Of a stretch of DNA of 64,000 bases, positions 15,628 to 24,228 are shown in pieces (the stretch's first letter is position 1; each line of letters begins with the position of its first letter). Below the pieces are notes generated by a model that made no database searches, had not been told where the DNA came from, and was given only the letters and a program-made list of their open reading frames with translations. The stretch spans positions 62,001 to 126,000 of the forward strand of contig NZ_JACTOJ010000007.1 of the NCBI RefSeq assembly GCF_032335695.1, in the 5' to 3' direction. The translations under genes were made by a program, and so were the position numbers. The DNA comes from JACTOJ01 sp032335695 (GTDB lineage: Bacteria > Bacillota > Clostridia > Clostridiales > Clostridiaceae).

Positions 15628-16443
15628 TTAAAGCTCTATTATCTCAAGATCCTCAGGAACAATTATATTGCCATTAAAGTATTGTTTTCCCTCTGCAATA
15701 TACAGCTCCTTTCTTTTCTCCATATTTTTATCTTCCGTATGGTATAAGATTATACTTTTAACTTCTAATTTTGCTGCATTTTCACAAGCATCCTTAACTG
15801 TTGCATGATGCTTCTCATAGGGCTTAAATATATCTTTTTGCGAGTATAGGCAAAAGGCTTCATGCATGAGATAGTCAGCTTTTTCTGCATACTTTAGCTC
15901 TGATTCCCTATATGGCTCGTCCCCTAAAAAGGTAAGTTTTTTACCATTTTCTAAAATTGTACTAAAACCAAATTGAAGCTGCTTAGTGCTTTTTATATCA
16001 AAGAATTCCACTTTCCAATCTAATATATGCTTTTTACTTCCATCAGATATTTCAGAGAATATTATTCTGTTTCCTATGTATTTTGTGAATTTCTTTTCCA
16101 GAAGTATATTAGAAATAGTATTTATTGCATCAATATTTTCTTTGTGACAATATATAGTCAAATTTCCTTCATACTTTTCATTTATTATTTGCTGAGCTGC
16201 AGCTCTTATTATCCAAACTATGCCTGTTATGTGGTCATTGTGCCTATGGGATATAAATACACTATGAATACTTCCAATAGGTATATTCAGCTTTTCCAAA
16301 TTAGCTAATACAGTATTTCCCCCTCCTGTATCCACCAAAAAATGTTCTCCCCCCCTGCTTATGGTAAAACAAGTATTATAACATTTTGTAACCATAGCAG
16401 AGCCTGTACCTAATATATTTATTTTTTCCATGAAAGTAATCAT
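15628..16443 (-). CDS. MBL-fold (RNase Z-like) metallo-hydrolase
   Basis: The 271-residue protein has the metallo-beta-lactamase fold. It shows an N-terminal ILGTGSA strand-turn, the zinc motif SHRHNDHI (HxHxDH), a mid-chain Asp in FLGDEP and a late His in YHTEDK. The overall pattern resembles RNase Z/ElaC-type proteins rather than beta-lactamases. RNase Z itself processes tRNA 3' ends, but this protein may act on another phosphodiester. It lies 27 bases downstream of the LUD-domain gene, so the two form an operon. Confidence 0.8.
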   Translation of the reverse strand: MITFMEKINILGTGSAMVTKCYNTCFTISRGGEHFLVDTGGGNTVLANLEKLNIPIGSIHSVFISHRHNDHITGIVWIIRAAAQQIINEKYEGNLTIYCHKENIDAINTISNILLEKKFTKYIGNRIIFSEISDGSKKHILDWKVEFFDIKSTKQLQFGFSTILENGKKLTFLGDEPYRESELKYAEKADYLMHEAFCLYSQKDIFKPYEKHHATVKDACENAAKLEVKSIILYHTEDKNMEKRKELYIAEGKQYFNGNIIVPEDLEIIEL

Positions 16444-16470
16444 CTTCTTTCGCTTTTGTAGTTATAGCTA

Positions 16471-17112
16471 TTAGTATCCTAACGCTTCATTAAGTATTAA
16501 TACATGTATTCTTTCTTTATTGCTTTGCCTCTTTATCACTGTATACTCATTGCATATTCTGCCACTGCTGCTGCAATCCATGCAATAGCCTACCTTTGCA
16601 CAAGGAGTAGGTTTATTAAGCCTTTTAGCGTTCATTGGAGCAGAGCATCTTTTATTTCTTTCTACAGCTTCCTCTATGTTTTTAACAATCTTGTTTACTC
16701 CGCAGATGACTATAACCTTTTTAGGCCCGAAAAGCATTGCAGCCACTCTATTCCCATTACCATCTACGTTATACAATTCACCGTTTTCTGTCAATGCATT
16801 TGTACTTGTAAAGTATGCATCACAAAAAAAGGCTTTTCTAAATATCTCTCCTATTTCTTCTCCTGAGAGGCCTTCCTTGTATCTATCTAAAAAATTGTAT
16901 TTACCTGATCTTAATAATTCAAGTATTCCTGTTTCATTTAATGTAGCAGAGCCGCCTACAGTTATCATATCTCCTTCATTAATAAGAGAATTTATCTTTT
17001 CTATAAGCTCGTCTCTGCTATTAATGTAATATCCATTCATATTATTCTTTTCTAAAGCCTTTATTGTCCGTTCTATAGTCATTTCATTGCACCATTTTAC
17101 GTTTGAATCCAT
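16471..17112 (-). CDS. LUD-domain (LutC/YkgG-like) protein
   Basis: The 213-residue protein is a stand-alone LUD domain (former DUF162). It shows ITVGGSATLNETGI near residue 50, FFCDAYFTSTNALTENGEL near 92 and VIVICGVNKIVKN near 134. A C-terminal Cys cluster follows (NKPTPCAKVGYCMDCSS). Some relatives belong to lactate oxidation (lutABC), but no lutA or lutB is nearby, so the substrate is unknown. The four clustered cysteines could bind a metal. AAGGAGGATT precedes ATG 17112. It is the first gene of an operon with the MBL-fold hydrolase. Confidence 0.78.
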   Translation of the reverse strand: MDSNVKWCNEMTIERTIKALEKNNMNGYYINSRDELIEKINSLINEGDMITVGGSATLNETGILELLRSGKYNFLDRYKEGLSGEEIGEIFRKAFFCDAYFTSTNALTENGELYNVDGNGNRVAAMLFGPKKVIVICGVNKIVKNIEEAVERNKRCSAPMNAKRLNKPTPCAKVGYCMDCSSSGRICNEYTVIKRQSNKERIHVLILNEALGY

Positions 17113-17148
17113 TACAAAATCCTCCTTCTTACTTCTTAGCTTATTTTA

Positions 17149-18285
17149 TCATATTTTATTATTCTCTTGCAAAACTAGGGGAAGACGTATTTCAAAAGTT
17201 GTTTTTTCAGCGCTGCTCTTAACTTCTATTTTTCCATCATGAAGTTCAATAATATTTTTAGTTATTGCTAATCCTAAACCTGAGCCTCCTGTTGCCTCAG
17301 ATCTTGATTTTTCAGATCTATAAAATCTATCAAATACATATGGAATATCTAGTGGAGGTATAGGATCACCATAATTTATAAAGCTTATCCTTATAAAATC
17401 TTCTTCAGTATTAACATAGATATCCATGAAAGGACTGCATTTAGAATATTTTATGCTATTAGAAATGAGATTTTCAAAAGCTCTTACTAATTTATTACCA
17501 TCACCGAATATTTCCACTTTCGCTTGGGGAAAATAGGTTCTGCACTCCATATTCATACTTTGAAACTCTAATCTATGTTCCATGATAAGCTGATTTATAA
17601 ATTCTACTAAATTTATTTTTTCTTTATTGATTCTGAATCCATAATTATTTAAAGTAGTCAATTCAAATAAATCATCAATAAGATTTTTTAATCTTTTAGC
17701 TTTGGAATATACAATATCTGCGTAATACCTAAGAGCTATTTCATCCTTATACTTATCTTCATTTATTAGATTCAGATATCCAAGTATAGAGGTTAATGGA
17801 GTTCTTAAGTCATGAGATACGCTGGTTATAAGATCTATCTTTGTCTGTTCACTTCTTTTTTCCTCCTGCAAGCTATTATTAAACTTATTCATTATATCGT
17901 TTATACTTTTCGCTAAATCTCCGAAGTTTTCATCATCAATTCCATTTATTCTAATTTCAAAATCTCCTTGAGACATTAGCTTTACTGATTTATTTATTTT
18001 CAAAAAACAAATTATTTTTTTGCGAAATAATATGTGGAAGTACAGTATAAAAATAATAATTCCTAAAGCATAGCTGTTAAACACAAAATCAAATAGATTT
18101 TTTACTCTATATAAATTCTCCATTAAGCTTGGCATATATTGCATAATGACTCTTGTTATAACTCTATCGTAAATTCGCAAAAAAACAAAATAGGTTATGA
18201 TTGTTAATAAAAAACAGTAAAAAATCATTAATAGGATTCGACCTTCTATTTTATAAATCTCTGTCTTTTTCAATTTTATACCCAA
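17149..18285 (-). CDS. VanS-like sensor histidine kinase
   Basis: The 378-residue kinase has two N-terminal membrane helices (about 16-36 and 66-88) flanking a short external loop of about 30 residues. A HAMP-like linker follows, then the HisKA box LITSVSHDLRTPLTSILGYL. The ATPase domain carries LISNSIKYS, a FINYGDPI segment in place of a typical G1 box, DRFYRSEKSR and GGSGLGLAIT. It pairs with the VanR-like regulator, overlapping it by about 35 bases, and lies in line with a VanY-like peptidase. The open frame starts at TTG 18285; a second TTG at 18273 is an alternative start. A glycopeptide or cell-wall signal is inferred from the neighbours only. Confidence 0.85.
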   Translation of the reverse strand: MGIKLKKTEIYKIEGRILLMIFYCFLLTIITYFVFLRIYDRVITRVIMQYMPSLMENLYRVKNLFDFVFNSYALGIIIFILYFHILFRKKIICFLKINKSVKLMSQGDFEIRINGIDDENFGDLAKSINDIMNKFNNSLQEEKRSEQTKIDLITSVSHDLRTPLTSILGYLNLINEDKYKDEIALRYYADIVYSKAKRLKNLIDDLFELTTLNNYGFRINKEKINLVEFINQLIMEHRLEFQSMNMECRTYFPQAKVEIFGDGNKLVRAFENLISNSIKYSKCSPFMDIYVNTEEDFIRISFINYGDPIPPLDIPYVFDRFYRSEKSRSEATGGSGLGLAITKNIIELHDGKIEVKSSAEKTTFEIRLPLVLQENNKI

Positions 18286-18961
18286 CTCCCCACACAGTAT
18301 GAATTATGCTTTCTCCTTTTAGCTTATCCTGAAGCTTGTCTCTAAGATTGCAAACATGAACCATTACCGTATTATTGCTTTGGAAATACCTTTCCTTCCA
18401 TACATGTTCAAATATTTCTTCTGCACTAAAAACTCTTCCAGGACTGCTTGCAAGAAGTACTAATATATCAAACTCCTTAGCAGTAAGATTTATCTTAACA
18501 TCCTCTACAAAAACAAGGTGGGTTGATTTTCTTATAGTTAATAGTCCAAGCTGAATCAAATCCTCATCTTTAGGAGCCTTGTTTACCCTATCAAACAGAT
18601 AAGCTCTTCTTAGGAGAGTTTTTACTCTAACAATAAACTCCAATTGATCAAAAGGCTTAGTGATATAATCGTCTGCACCAGTAAGTAGTCCTGCTACCTT
18701 ATCAGTGTTTTGGCCCTTTGCACTAAGCATTATAATAGGGATATTGGCTTCCCTTCTTATTTGCCTGCATACTTCCATACCATCCATGTCAGGCATCATG
18801 ATGTCTAAAACTACTAAGTGCAATTTATCTTTTTTCACTATGTTTAGAGCCTCATATCCGCTTAAAGCTTTATATACCTCATAACCCTCATTGCTTAAAT
18901 ATATCCCCACCAGGTTTAATATCTCCTTATCATCATCTACCACCAAAATTTTCTCGTTCAT
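18251..18961 (-). CDS. VanR-like OmpR-family response regulator
   Basis: The 236-residue regulator has a receiver domain with ILVVDDDKE, the phosphoacceptor in LVVLDIMMPDMDGMEV, IIMLSAKG and YITKPFDQLE. A winged helix follows, with LTAKEFDILVLLASSPGRV and NTVMVHVCNLRDKL. It reads very like the VanR family that governs glycopeptide-resistance clusters and related D,D-peptidase genes. The start ATG 18961 follows AAAGGGGG; the frame extends to 18982 without a site. The upstream gap to the vanY-like gene is filled by a repeat element. Confidence 0.88.
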   Translation of the reverse strand: MNEKILVVDDDKEILNLVGIYLSNEGYEVYKALSGYEALNIVKKDKLHLVVLDIMMPDMDGMEVCRQIRREANIPIIMLSAKGQNTDKVAGLLTGADDYITKPFDQLEFIVRVKTLLRRAYLFDRVNKAPKDEDLIQLGLLTIRKSTHLVFVEDVKINLTAKEFDILVLLASSPGRVFSAEEIFEHVWKERYFQSNNTVMVHVCNLRDKLQDKLKGESIIHTVWGVGYKIEKDRDL

Positions 18962-18993
18962 ATAAATCCCCCTTTGCTTCAATTTTCATTTCT

Positions 18994-19059
18994 GGTTCTG
19001 TTTTAAATCAGTGTTGATTTTTACACTAATTTAAAACTTCCTTCAGTTCGGGAGGCTAT
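18994..19059. repeat. Left-arm copy of the palindromic repeat, overlapping the vanY-like 3' end
   Basis: It is nearly identical to 9740-9806: GGTTCTGTTTTAAATCAGTG, TTTTTACACTAATTTAAAAC and CCTTCAGTTCGGGAGGCTAT. The minus-strand stop codon of the vanY-like gene (19043-19045) lies inside it. Confidence 0.75.
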
Positions 19060-19747
19060 TTTTTTGTTTAAGATATTCCTCCAAAACAAGTCCTTTGTCA
19101 AAAATATATTTAGCAGCATCAATGCCTACAAATCTAATATGCCATGGCTCATAATTATACCCAGTTGTTTCTTGTTTATTCAGTGGATATCTTATTATAA
19201 ATCCAAATTTGTAACAATTTTTTGCTAGCCATCTTCCCTCTTTAGTCGTTTCAAAGCTGGTAGAATAATTTTTATTGGTTACATCCATGGCAAGGCCTGT
19301 TTGATGCTCACTATCTCCAGGCTTTGCCACATACTCTTCAGCATAGTCCTTACCATTCTTCTGCATTTCTTCCTTATACAAAGCTTTCTGAGTAGAATAA
19401 GATCTATATCCATTTACTCCATATAGAATTATTCCATCCTTACTAGCTGAATTAAATAAAGCTTCCAAAGCCTTAGCTGCTTCTTTTCTCATATGTTTCT
19501 CTTCATCCGCAGCAGTTTTATAAAAATTGATATTAACTTTCACTAAATCATTCGGTATGTAATTTGATGGTAACTGATTTTCCTTGTTTACTAATATTAA
19601 ATTACTATCTTGGTTAATAACATGCATGTTTTTCTCATCATCACCCGATAGAATATTATTAAGTTGGTTACCAATAAGCAAAGCTAGTGGTAAAATAACC
19701 ATGAAAAGTAATATTACTACTTTTATCATACTACATTTTTTCTTCAT
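19043..19747 (-). CDS. VanY-like D-alanyl-D-alanine carboxypeptidase
   Basis: The 234-residue protein has a single N-terminal membrane anchor (residues 8-26), then an external M15B peptidase domain. Motifs are NGYRSYSTQKALY, the zinc ligands His and Asp in SEHQTGLAMDV, and the final Glu/His pair in EPWHIRFVG. VanY-type enzymes remove the terminal D-Ala from peptidoglycan precursors. It is immediately upstream of vanR- and vanS-like genes on the same strand. No vanH, vanA/B ligase or vanX is in the window, so full glycopeptide resistance is not supported. The last codons and the stop lie in repeat sequence, so the original C-terminus was probably replaced. Confidence 0.87.
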   Translation of the reverse strand: MKKKCSMIKVVILLFMVILPLALLIGNQLNNILSGDDEKNMHVINQDSNLILVNKENQLPSNYIPNDLVKVNINFYKTAADEEKHMRKEAAKALEALFNSASKDGIILYGVNGYRSYSTQKALYKEEMQKNGKDYAEEYVAKPGDSEHQTGLAMDVTNKNYSTSFETTKEGRWLAKNCYKFGFIIRYPLNKQETTGYNYEPWHIRFVGIDAAKYIFDKGLVLEEYLKQKNSLPN

Positions 19748-19854
19748 TAAAATACCTCCAAATAAATAGTCATAAAATGTTATAACTAAATTTTAGAGGC
19801 ATTTTTTTAAGATATTTATAAATAAATCTTAAGAAACCTAAAGATTCACTTACA

Positions 19855-20940
19855 TTAACTAGGTAATTTTCTCACATACATCACAACTAAAGTGACTATA
19901 GGTATGATAACTAAGGTTGGCAATGCTTGTATTGGGTATATATTAGAGGCATAATAAGAATAATCAGCTTGATTTTGGTTTACTAATAAGGCATAAACGG
20001 AGCTAATAGCACCTATGGGAATAATGAATATATTGTATTCTCTTAATTTGAACAATTGAGCCAGGCTTATAACAGAAGCATAATAAAATATAGAGGTCTT
20101 TAAAAATATAACAAACATTAATATTACACCTATCAGTATTTCTACCCGAGTAATAACTTCACCTATATTTATTAATTTTGCTACTTGATAGGAAGGTGCT
20201 ATATCCATGCTTCCTAGTTCACCCAATACGCCTAGATTTCTTACAATTATTAAGAATGCATATACAAACCCAATTATTGCACCAATTATAGCTCCTTTTT
20301 TTATCTTACTTTTATCATTTGTACAGTTAAAAATCATTGTAAATACAAAAATCTCACCAAAAGGAATGCTGACAATTATATTTACACTTTGTATGAAATC
20401 TTTTAGATTTATTTGAAAAAGAGGAAGAAAATTGCTTAATTTCATTTGCTTAATGTTAAGTGCTGCAACCACTATATATATGAAAAAGCCTATAATTGCT
20501 ATTATCGGAGCAATTCTAGCTATTACTTCTATGCCTTTTTCTACTGCATAAGCACATAATGCGGCCATAATTAATATAAATATTACTATATGTGTACCTG
20601 CAAAAAGATACGTGCTAAAAAAATCTGCTATATATCTTAAATTAACAATTACTATAAATGTGAAATATATTATATAATTAATAGATATTACTTTCCCTAG
20701 ATATTTTCCATATACTATATCATTTATTTCTATGATATTCTTATCTGAGTATTTGCTTATTATGGAAAGGTATATTAATAATAATGCTAAGGTGAGTATT
20801 GAAGCAACAATACATATCCACCATATATTTTGCTTGGCAATTCCGCCAATAAAAGATACAGTAAGCGTAGCTGCCTGCAAAAGCCCTATAATCAAAAATG
20901 TTAATTGTGAAACAGAAATTATACCCTTTTCAATTTTCAT
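19855..20940 (-). CDS. Spore germination receptor B subunit (GerAB family), distal copy
   Basis: This 361-residue, ten-helix membrane protein belongs to the GerAB/APC amino-acid transporter-like family, the germinant-binding and channel-like subunit in the spore inner membrane. Family traits are the N-terminal ISVSQLTFLIIGLLQAATL, a mid-chain RIAPIIAIIGF helix and IPFGEIFVFTMIF. It is the last gene of the B-D-A-C-D-B operon and the second B paralogue. AGGAGAAG precedes ATG 20940. Two B subunits could give two germinant specificities from one A/C pair. Confidence 0.85.
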   Translation of the reverse strand: MKIEKGIISVSQLTFLIIGLLQAATLTVSFIGGIAKQNIWWICIVASILTLALLLIYLSIISKYSDKNIIEINDIVYGKYLGKVISINYIIYFTFIVIVNLRYIADFFSTYLFAGTHIVIFILIMAALCAYAVEKGIEVIARIAPIIAIIGFFIYIVVAALNIKQMKLSNFLPLFQINLKDFIQSVNIIVSIPFGEIFVFTMIFNCTNDKSKIKKGAIIGAIIGFVYAFLIIVRNLGVLGELGSMDIAPSYQVAKLINIGEVITRVEILIGVILMFVIFLKTSIFYYASVISLAQLFKLREYNIFIIPIGAISSVYALLVNQNQADYSYYASNIYPIQALPTLVIIPIVTLVVMYVRKLPS

Positions 20941-20973
20941 AGCAACTTCTCCTATGGATTTATGTTAAAAATA

Positions 20974-21192
20974 TTATTTATAATTTAGGTGTAATATATC
21001 CTTTACTAAATGCTGAATAGGTACTTCCGGACTTGGGGTGTGAATTCCCTGAGTAAATAGTATGCTAATAATAAAAGCCGCAGCTAAAAATACATAAAAA
21101 AACTTTAGTTCTCTGTAGTAGCATTTAATAATTAATTTTTTTGTTTCCATTACAGCAGAAATCAGAAAAAACACTATAATAGCTAATACCAT
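20974..21192 (-). CDS. Small two-helix membrane protein, probable germination receptor D subunit (distal copy)
   Basis: The 72-residue protein has two predicted helices (about residues 2-18 and 30-48) and a short polar tail. Small two-helix D subunits accompany some Ger receptor operons and modulate receptor response. Assignment rests on size, topology and position between the C and distal B genes. It is unrelated to the GerD lipoprotein. Confidence 0.6.
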   Translation of the reverse strand: MVLAIIVFFLISAVMETKKLIIKCYYRELKFFYVFLAAAFIISILFTQGIHTPSPEVPIQHLVKDILHLNYK

Positions 21193-21208
21193 TAAAAATC
21201 ACCTCTTC

Positions 21209-22378
21209 TTATGATTCTCCCTTATAGGTGGCAGGCTTTGTTATTCTTCCAGATCTTCTTATATTTATATTTGCATCCACTTGAACCTCTATATTTTGAA
21301 AAATCTTACTCCAATTTGATTCCATTTTGGACCACTGTTTGGGATAGTGCTGATATATAATATCCCCAAATCCGAAGGTGTCTGCTTTTAACTGCTTTGA
21401 TTTATCTACTGCAGACATAACCTCTTTTCTTACCTCTTCACTTGCCTTTTCTTCAAGCATATTAAATCCCTTAGGCGTACTTAAATCCTCTGAGGAAGTT
21501 TGTTCACCTAAATCGCACTCAGCTTCAATTTTAATGTTCATGGATACTATTCCATCCTTTATATTAGGTATTATTTTGCTCTTGGATTTTGTGACTTCTA
21601 GGACAGCTTCTTTCTCATCCTGTTTTGCATTTACTGTTATGATACCGTTTTTTACTCTGTTAACTCCCCATAATAACCCTCTGGTTTCTTTGTAATTTAG
21701 TTTGCCTACCATCTTACCTTTATCAAATACTGCAGATTCTGAAATAATAACGCCCTTATTTTTTTTCTCTTCATCTATCTCAATGATTGGTGCAATAGGC
21801 GCAGTGGTTTTACTTATAAGCTTAGAAGTAAATTCTCTTAAATCTACTGCTGGAACCTGGGATGCTTTTTGTTCATTTTTTATAAGTTCTCCTATGTTTC
21901 GTCCAGAAGTCATATCTAAGGAAGGCTTTACATCCAATATCTTATCCGCTTCTCCATTTGACACCAATATCCATACTAATATCCGTGTTTCTCTATTTCT
22001 CAAAAAAAAGTCGATATATTCTTCTATTCCGCTTTCAGCCATTTTGTTTCCAAATATTATAACCTGATTGTGTGAAAAAAACAGTTTTCTATTCATAACT
22101 CTATTAAAATCTTTTAATGCCCCAGATATGGTTTTACTTTCCTCTGTTAAATTTATAGAAGCATTTTCTGCTCCAGTAGTCCCACCTGACTTAGATGTAA
22201 TATTAAAATTAGCTACTTTAGGCACTTGAACTGTAAGTTTTATTTTATTTTCTTCATTACTTTTATCCACTCCCACTCCAGTCACTATTGCCAGTTTATT
22301 TAATTCCTGTGCACTGGAGCAAGCTGTAAGATTAGCTATTATCAATATGCAAGCTATCAATTTAATATATCTTTTCAT
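21209..22378 (-). CDS. Spore germination receptor C lipoprotein (GerAC family)
   Basis: The 389-residue protein starts at ATG 22378 behind AGGGAGA; a longer frame to 22429 overlaps the gerA-type gene and lacks a site. It has a lipoprotein signal peptide with the lipobox LTAC (Cys at about residue 20). Typical Ger(x)C features follow: KLAIVTGVGVDKS, FSHNQVIIFGNKMAESGIEEYIDFFLRNRE and a C-terminal domain ending in VQVDANINIRRSGRI. It anchors to the spore inner membrane and joins the A and B subunits. Confidence 0.9.
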   Translation of the reverse strand: MKRYIKLIACILIIANLTACSSAQELNKLAIVTGVGVDKSNEENKIKLTVQVPKVANFNITSKSGGTTGAENASINLTEESKTISGALKDFNRVMNRKLFFSHNQVIIFGNKMAESGIEEYIDFFLRNRETRILVWILVSNGEADKILDVKPSLDMTSGRNIGELIKNEQKASQVPAVDLREFTSKLISKTTAPIAPIIEIDEEKKNKGVIISESAVFDKGKMVGKLNYKETRGLLWGVNRVKNGIITVNAKQDEKEAVLEVTKSKSKIIPNIKDGIVSMNIKIEAECDLGEQTSSEDLSTPKGFNMLEEKASEEVRKEVMSAVDKSKQLKADTFGFGDIIYQHYPKQWSKMESNWSKIFQNIEVQVDANINIRRSGRITKPATYKGES

Positions 22379-22391
22379 TGGTTTCTCCCTG

Positions 22392-23999
22392 CTAATTTGA
22401 ATTTTTATTACTGGATGAGTTTGCTTCAAAGCCCTCTTCTTCCCTTGTGCTATTATGCCATCCTATCACTCTAGGTCTAGTATTCATCTTCCATAAAGGT
22501 GCTCTGAAAAAACTGTCTTTAATATCCTCATCAGTAAGAGGTGCCAATGGAGATAAATATGGTGAGCCAAAAGATCTTAGAGATACTATATGTACAAGAA
22601 TAGCCAACATGCCTACTCCTACTCCAAAAATCCCTAAAGTCCCAGCTAATATCAAATACACTATTCGCAGGATAGCACACACATCCGTATATACTGGGAC
22701 CACGAAACTAGCAATTGCTGTAAGAGCCACTACAATAACCATCAATCCACCTACTAAACCTGCCGAAACAGCAGCTTCACCTATTACTAGAGCTCCTACA
22801 ATGCTAACCGCTTGACCAACAGGCCTTGGCAGCCTAACTCCAGCTTCCCTAAGTATTTCGAAAGTGATAACCATTAATCCAGCTTCCATTATTGCAGGGA
22901 AAGGGACTCCTTCTCTCCCTGCAGCCATTGTAAATAGCAGAGTTGTAGGTATTAATTCTTGATGGAAGGTTGTAAGCATAACATAGGTAGCAGGAGCCAA
23001 TACGGTTATTTCAAAACAAATAAATCTTAAAGCTCTTAACATGCTTGCGAAAAACGGTCTTGAATAATAATCCTCAGCACTTTGAAAACCCTCTACAAAA
23101 AGCATGGGAACAGTAAGCGCAAAAGGAGTACCATCTACTAAAATGCAGACTCTTCCCTCCAGTATCTTAGCAGCGGCAGTATCTGGCTTTTCGGAATTTC
23201 CTATGGTGGGAAAAATAGATGATGAATCATCTTCTATAAATTGCTCAATATATCCAGATTCTAAGATTGCATCAGTGTTTATCTTTCTTAATCTATTTTT
23301 TACTTCAGTGACTAATTTAGGCTTTACTACCCCCTTAAGATAAATTAAACATACACTTGTATTAGTTTGCTTACCAATTTGCATAGTCTCAAAGGCAAGA
23401 TTAGGATTTTTTATTTTTCTTCGAATCAACGCCATATTAGTAGCCATAGTTTCTGTAAAACCTTCTCTAGGCCCCCTTACCACAGCTTCTGTTTTTGGTT
23501 CCTCAACTCCCCTGCCCTCCCATGCCTTAGAATGTATGTCTATGGCCTCATTACAGCTTTCCATTAAAAAAATAGTATCACCAGATAAGCAAGCGTCAAT
23601 TATTTCATTTATATAGCATATTCTTTTCACATTTCCTGCTGAAACCATGGTATTTTCTATGTAATCTAAGTTTTTAGAAAGAGATTTACTTACATTCCAA
23701 AGCTTCAAATCATACATTAAGGGCTTCATTATATTGTTATTAATCATCTGCTTATTAGACAAGCCTTCAAGGAATATTAGTGCACCATGCACTTGACTGT
23801 TTTCTCCAAAGTAGAATTCCCTATAGATTATATCTGTACTATTTCCAAGTATATCTTTAAGCATTACTAAGTTCTGCTTCAAATCTGTTGATAGTTTTAT
23901 GCCCTTTCCATTAGAATTATCATTCCTATAATCAAAGCGCTCCTCGTTTTCTCTTTTTAACTTAAAAAAATTTATTTTTTTATACAAATATCTAAACAT
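22392..23999 (-). CDS. Spore germination receptor A subunit (GerAA family)
   Basis: The 535-residue protein has a large N-terminal cytoplasmic domain (about 1-285) and a C-terminal membrane part with about five helices. Family motifs include GPREGFTETMATNMALIRRKI, ILEGRVCILVDGTPFALTVP, DYYSRPFFASMLRALRF and GVPFPAIMEAGLMVITFEIL. It is the central subunit of the germinant receptor, sitting between a small D gene and the C gene. It is expected to be expressed in the forespore; I found no convincing sigma-G promoter before the operon. Confidence 0.92.
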   Translation of the reverse strand: MFRYLYKKINFFKLKRENEERFDYRNDNSNGKGIKLSTDLKQNLVMLKDILGNSTDIIYREFYFGENSQVHGALIFLEGLSNKQMINNNIMKPLMYDLKLWNVSKSLSKNLDYIENTMVSAGNVKRICYINEIIDACLSGDTIFLMESCNEAIDIHSKAWEGRGVEEPKTEAVVRGPREGFTETMATNMALIRRKIKNPNLAFETMQIGKQTNTSVCLIYLKGVVKPKLVTEVKNRLRKINTDAILESGYIEQFIEDDSSSIFPTIGNSEKPDTAAAKILEGRVCILVDGTPFALTVPMLFVEGFQSAEDYYSRPFFASMLRALRFICFEITVLAPATYVMLTTFHQELIPTTLLFTMAAGREGVPFPAIMEAGLMVITFEILREAGVRLPRPVGQAVSIVGALVIGEAAVSAGLVGGLMVIVVALTAIASFVVPVYTDVCAILRIVYLILAGTLGIFGVGVGMLAILVHIVSLRSFGSPYLSPLAPLTDEDIKDSFFRAPLWKMNTRPRVIGWHNSTREEEGFEANSSSNKNSN

Positions 24000-24051
24000 A
24001 AAACATACCTGCCTTTAATTTATATCATTAATATTTCTTAACAGATTAATA

Positions 24052-24228
24052 CTATTCTTTCTTACCATCAGCTTTATTATTAATCTTGACTCCTAAAATC
24101 AATAATAGAAGCTGCATTGCGAAATATAATATTAATATACATGTATACACCAATGCAGATATAACCATGAAAGCTGCGTACCACCCTCTTCCTTCCAATA
24201 GGGTCTTAAAGTATTCTAATATTTTCAT
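24052..24228 (-). CDS. Small membrane protein, probable germination receptor D subunit (proximal copy)
   Basis: The 58-residue protein starts at the ATG overlapping the stop of the upstream B gene (ATGA at 24228-24225), indicating translational coupling. It has one long hydrophobic region (about residues 17-48, possibly two helices) and a charged tail. Position in the operon and size suggest a D-type accessory subunit. Confidence 0.55.
   Translation of the reverse strand: MKILEYFKTLLEGRGWYAAFMVISALVYTCILILYFAMQLLLLILGVKINNKADGKKE

Noticed and set aside
17149..19747. Complete glycopeptide-resistance cluster
   Set aside because: No D-Ala-D-Lac or D-Ala-D-Ser ligase, VanH or VanX is encoded in the neighbourhood, so only a regulatory pair and a carboxypeptidase are supported.
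22447..22815. A 122-residue + strand frame inside the gerA-type gene
   Set aside because: It lies wholly opposite a strongly supported germination gene, has no ribosome binding site and no domain-like sequence; it is a reverse-strand shadow.
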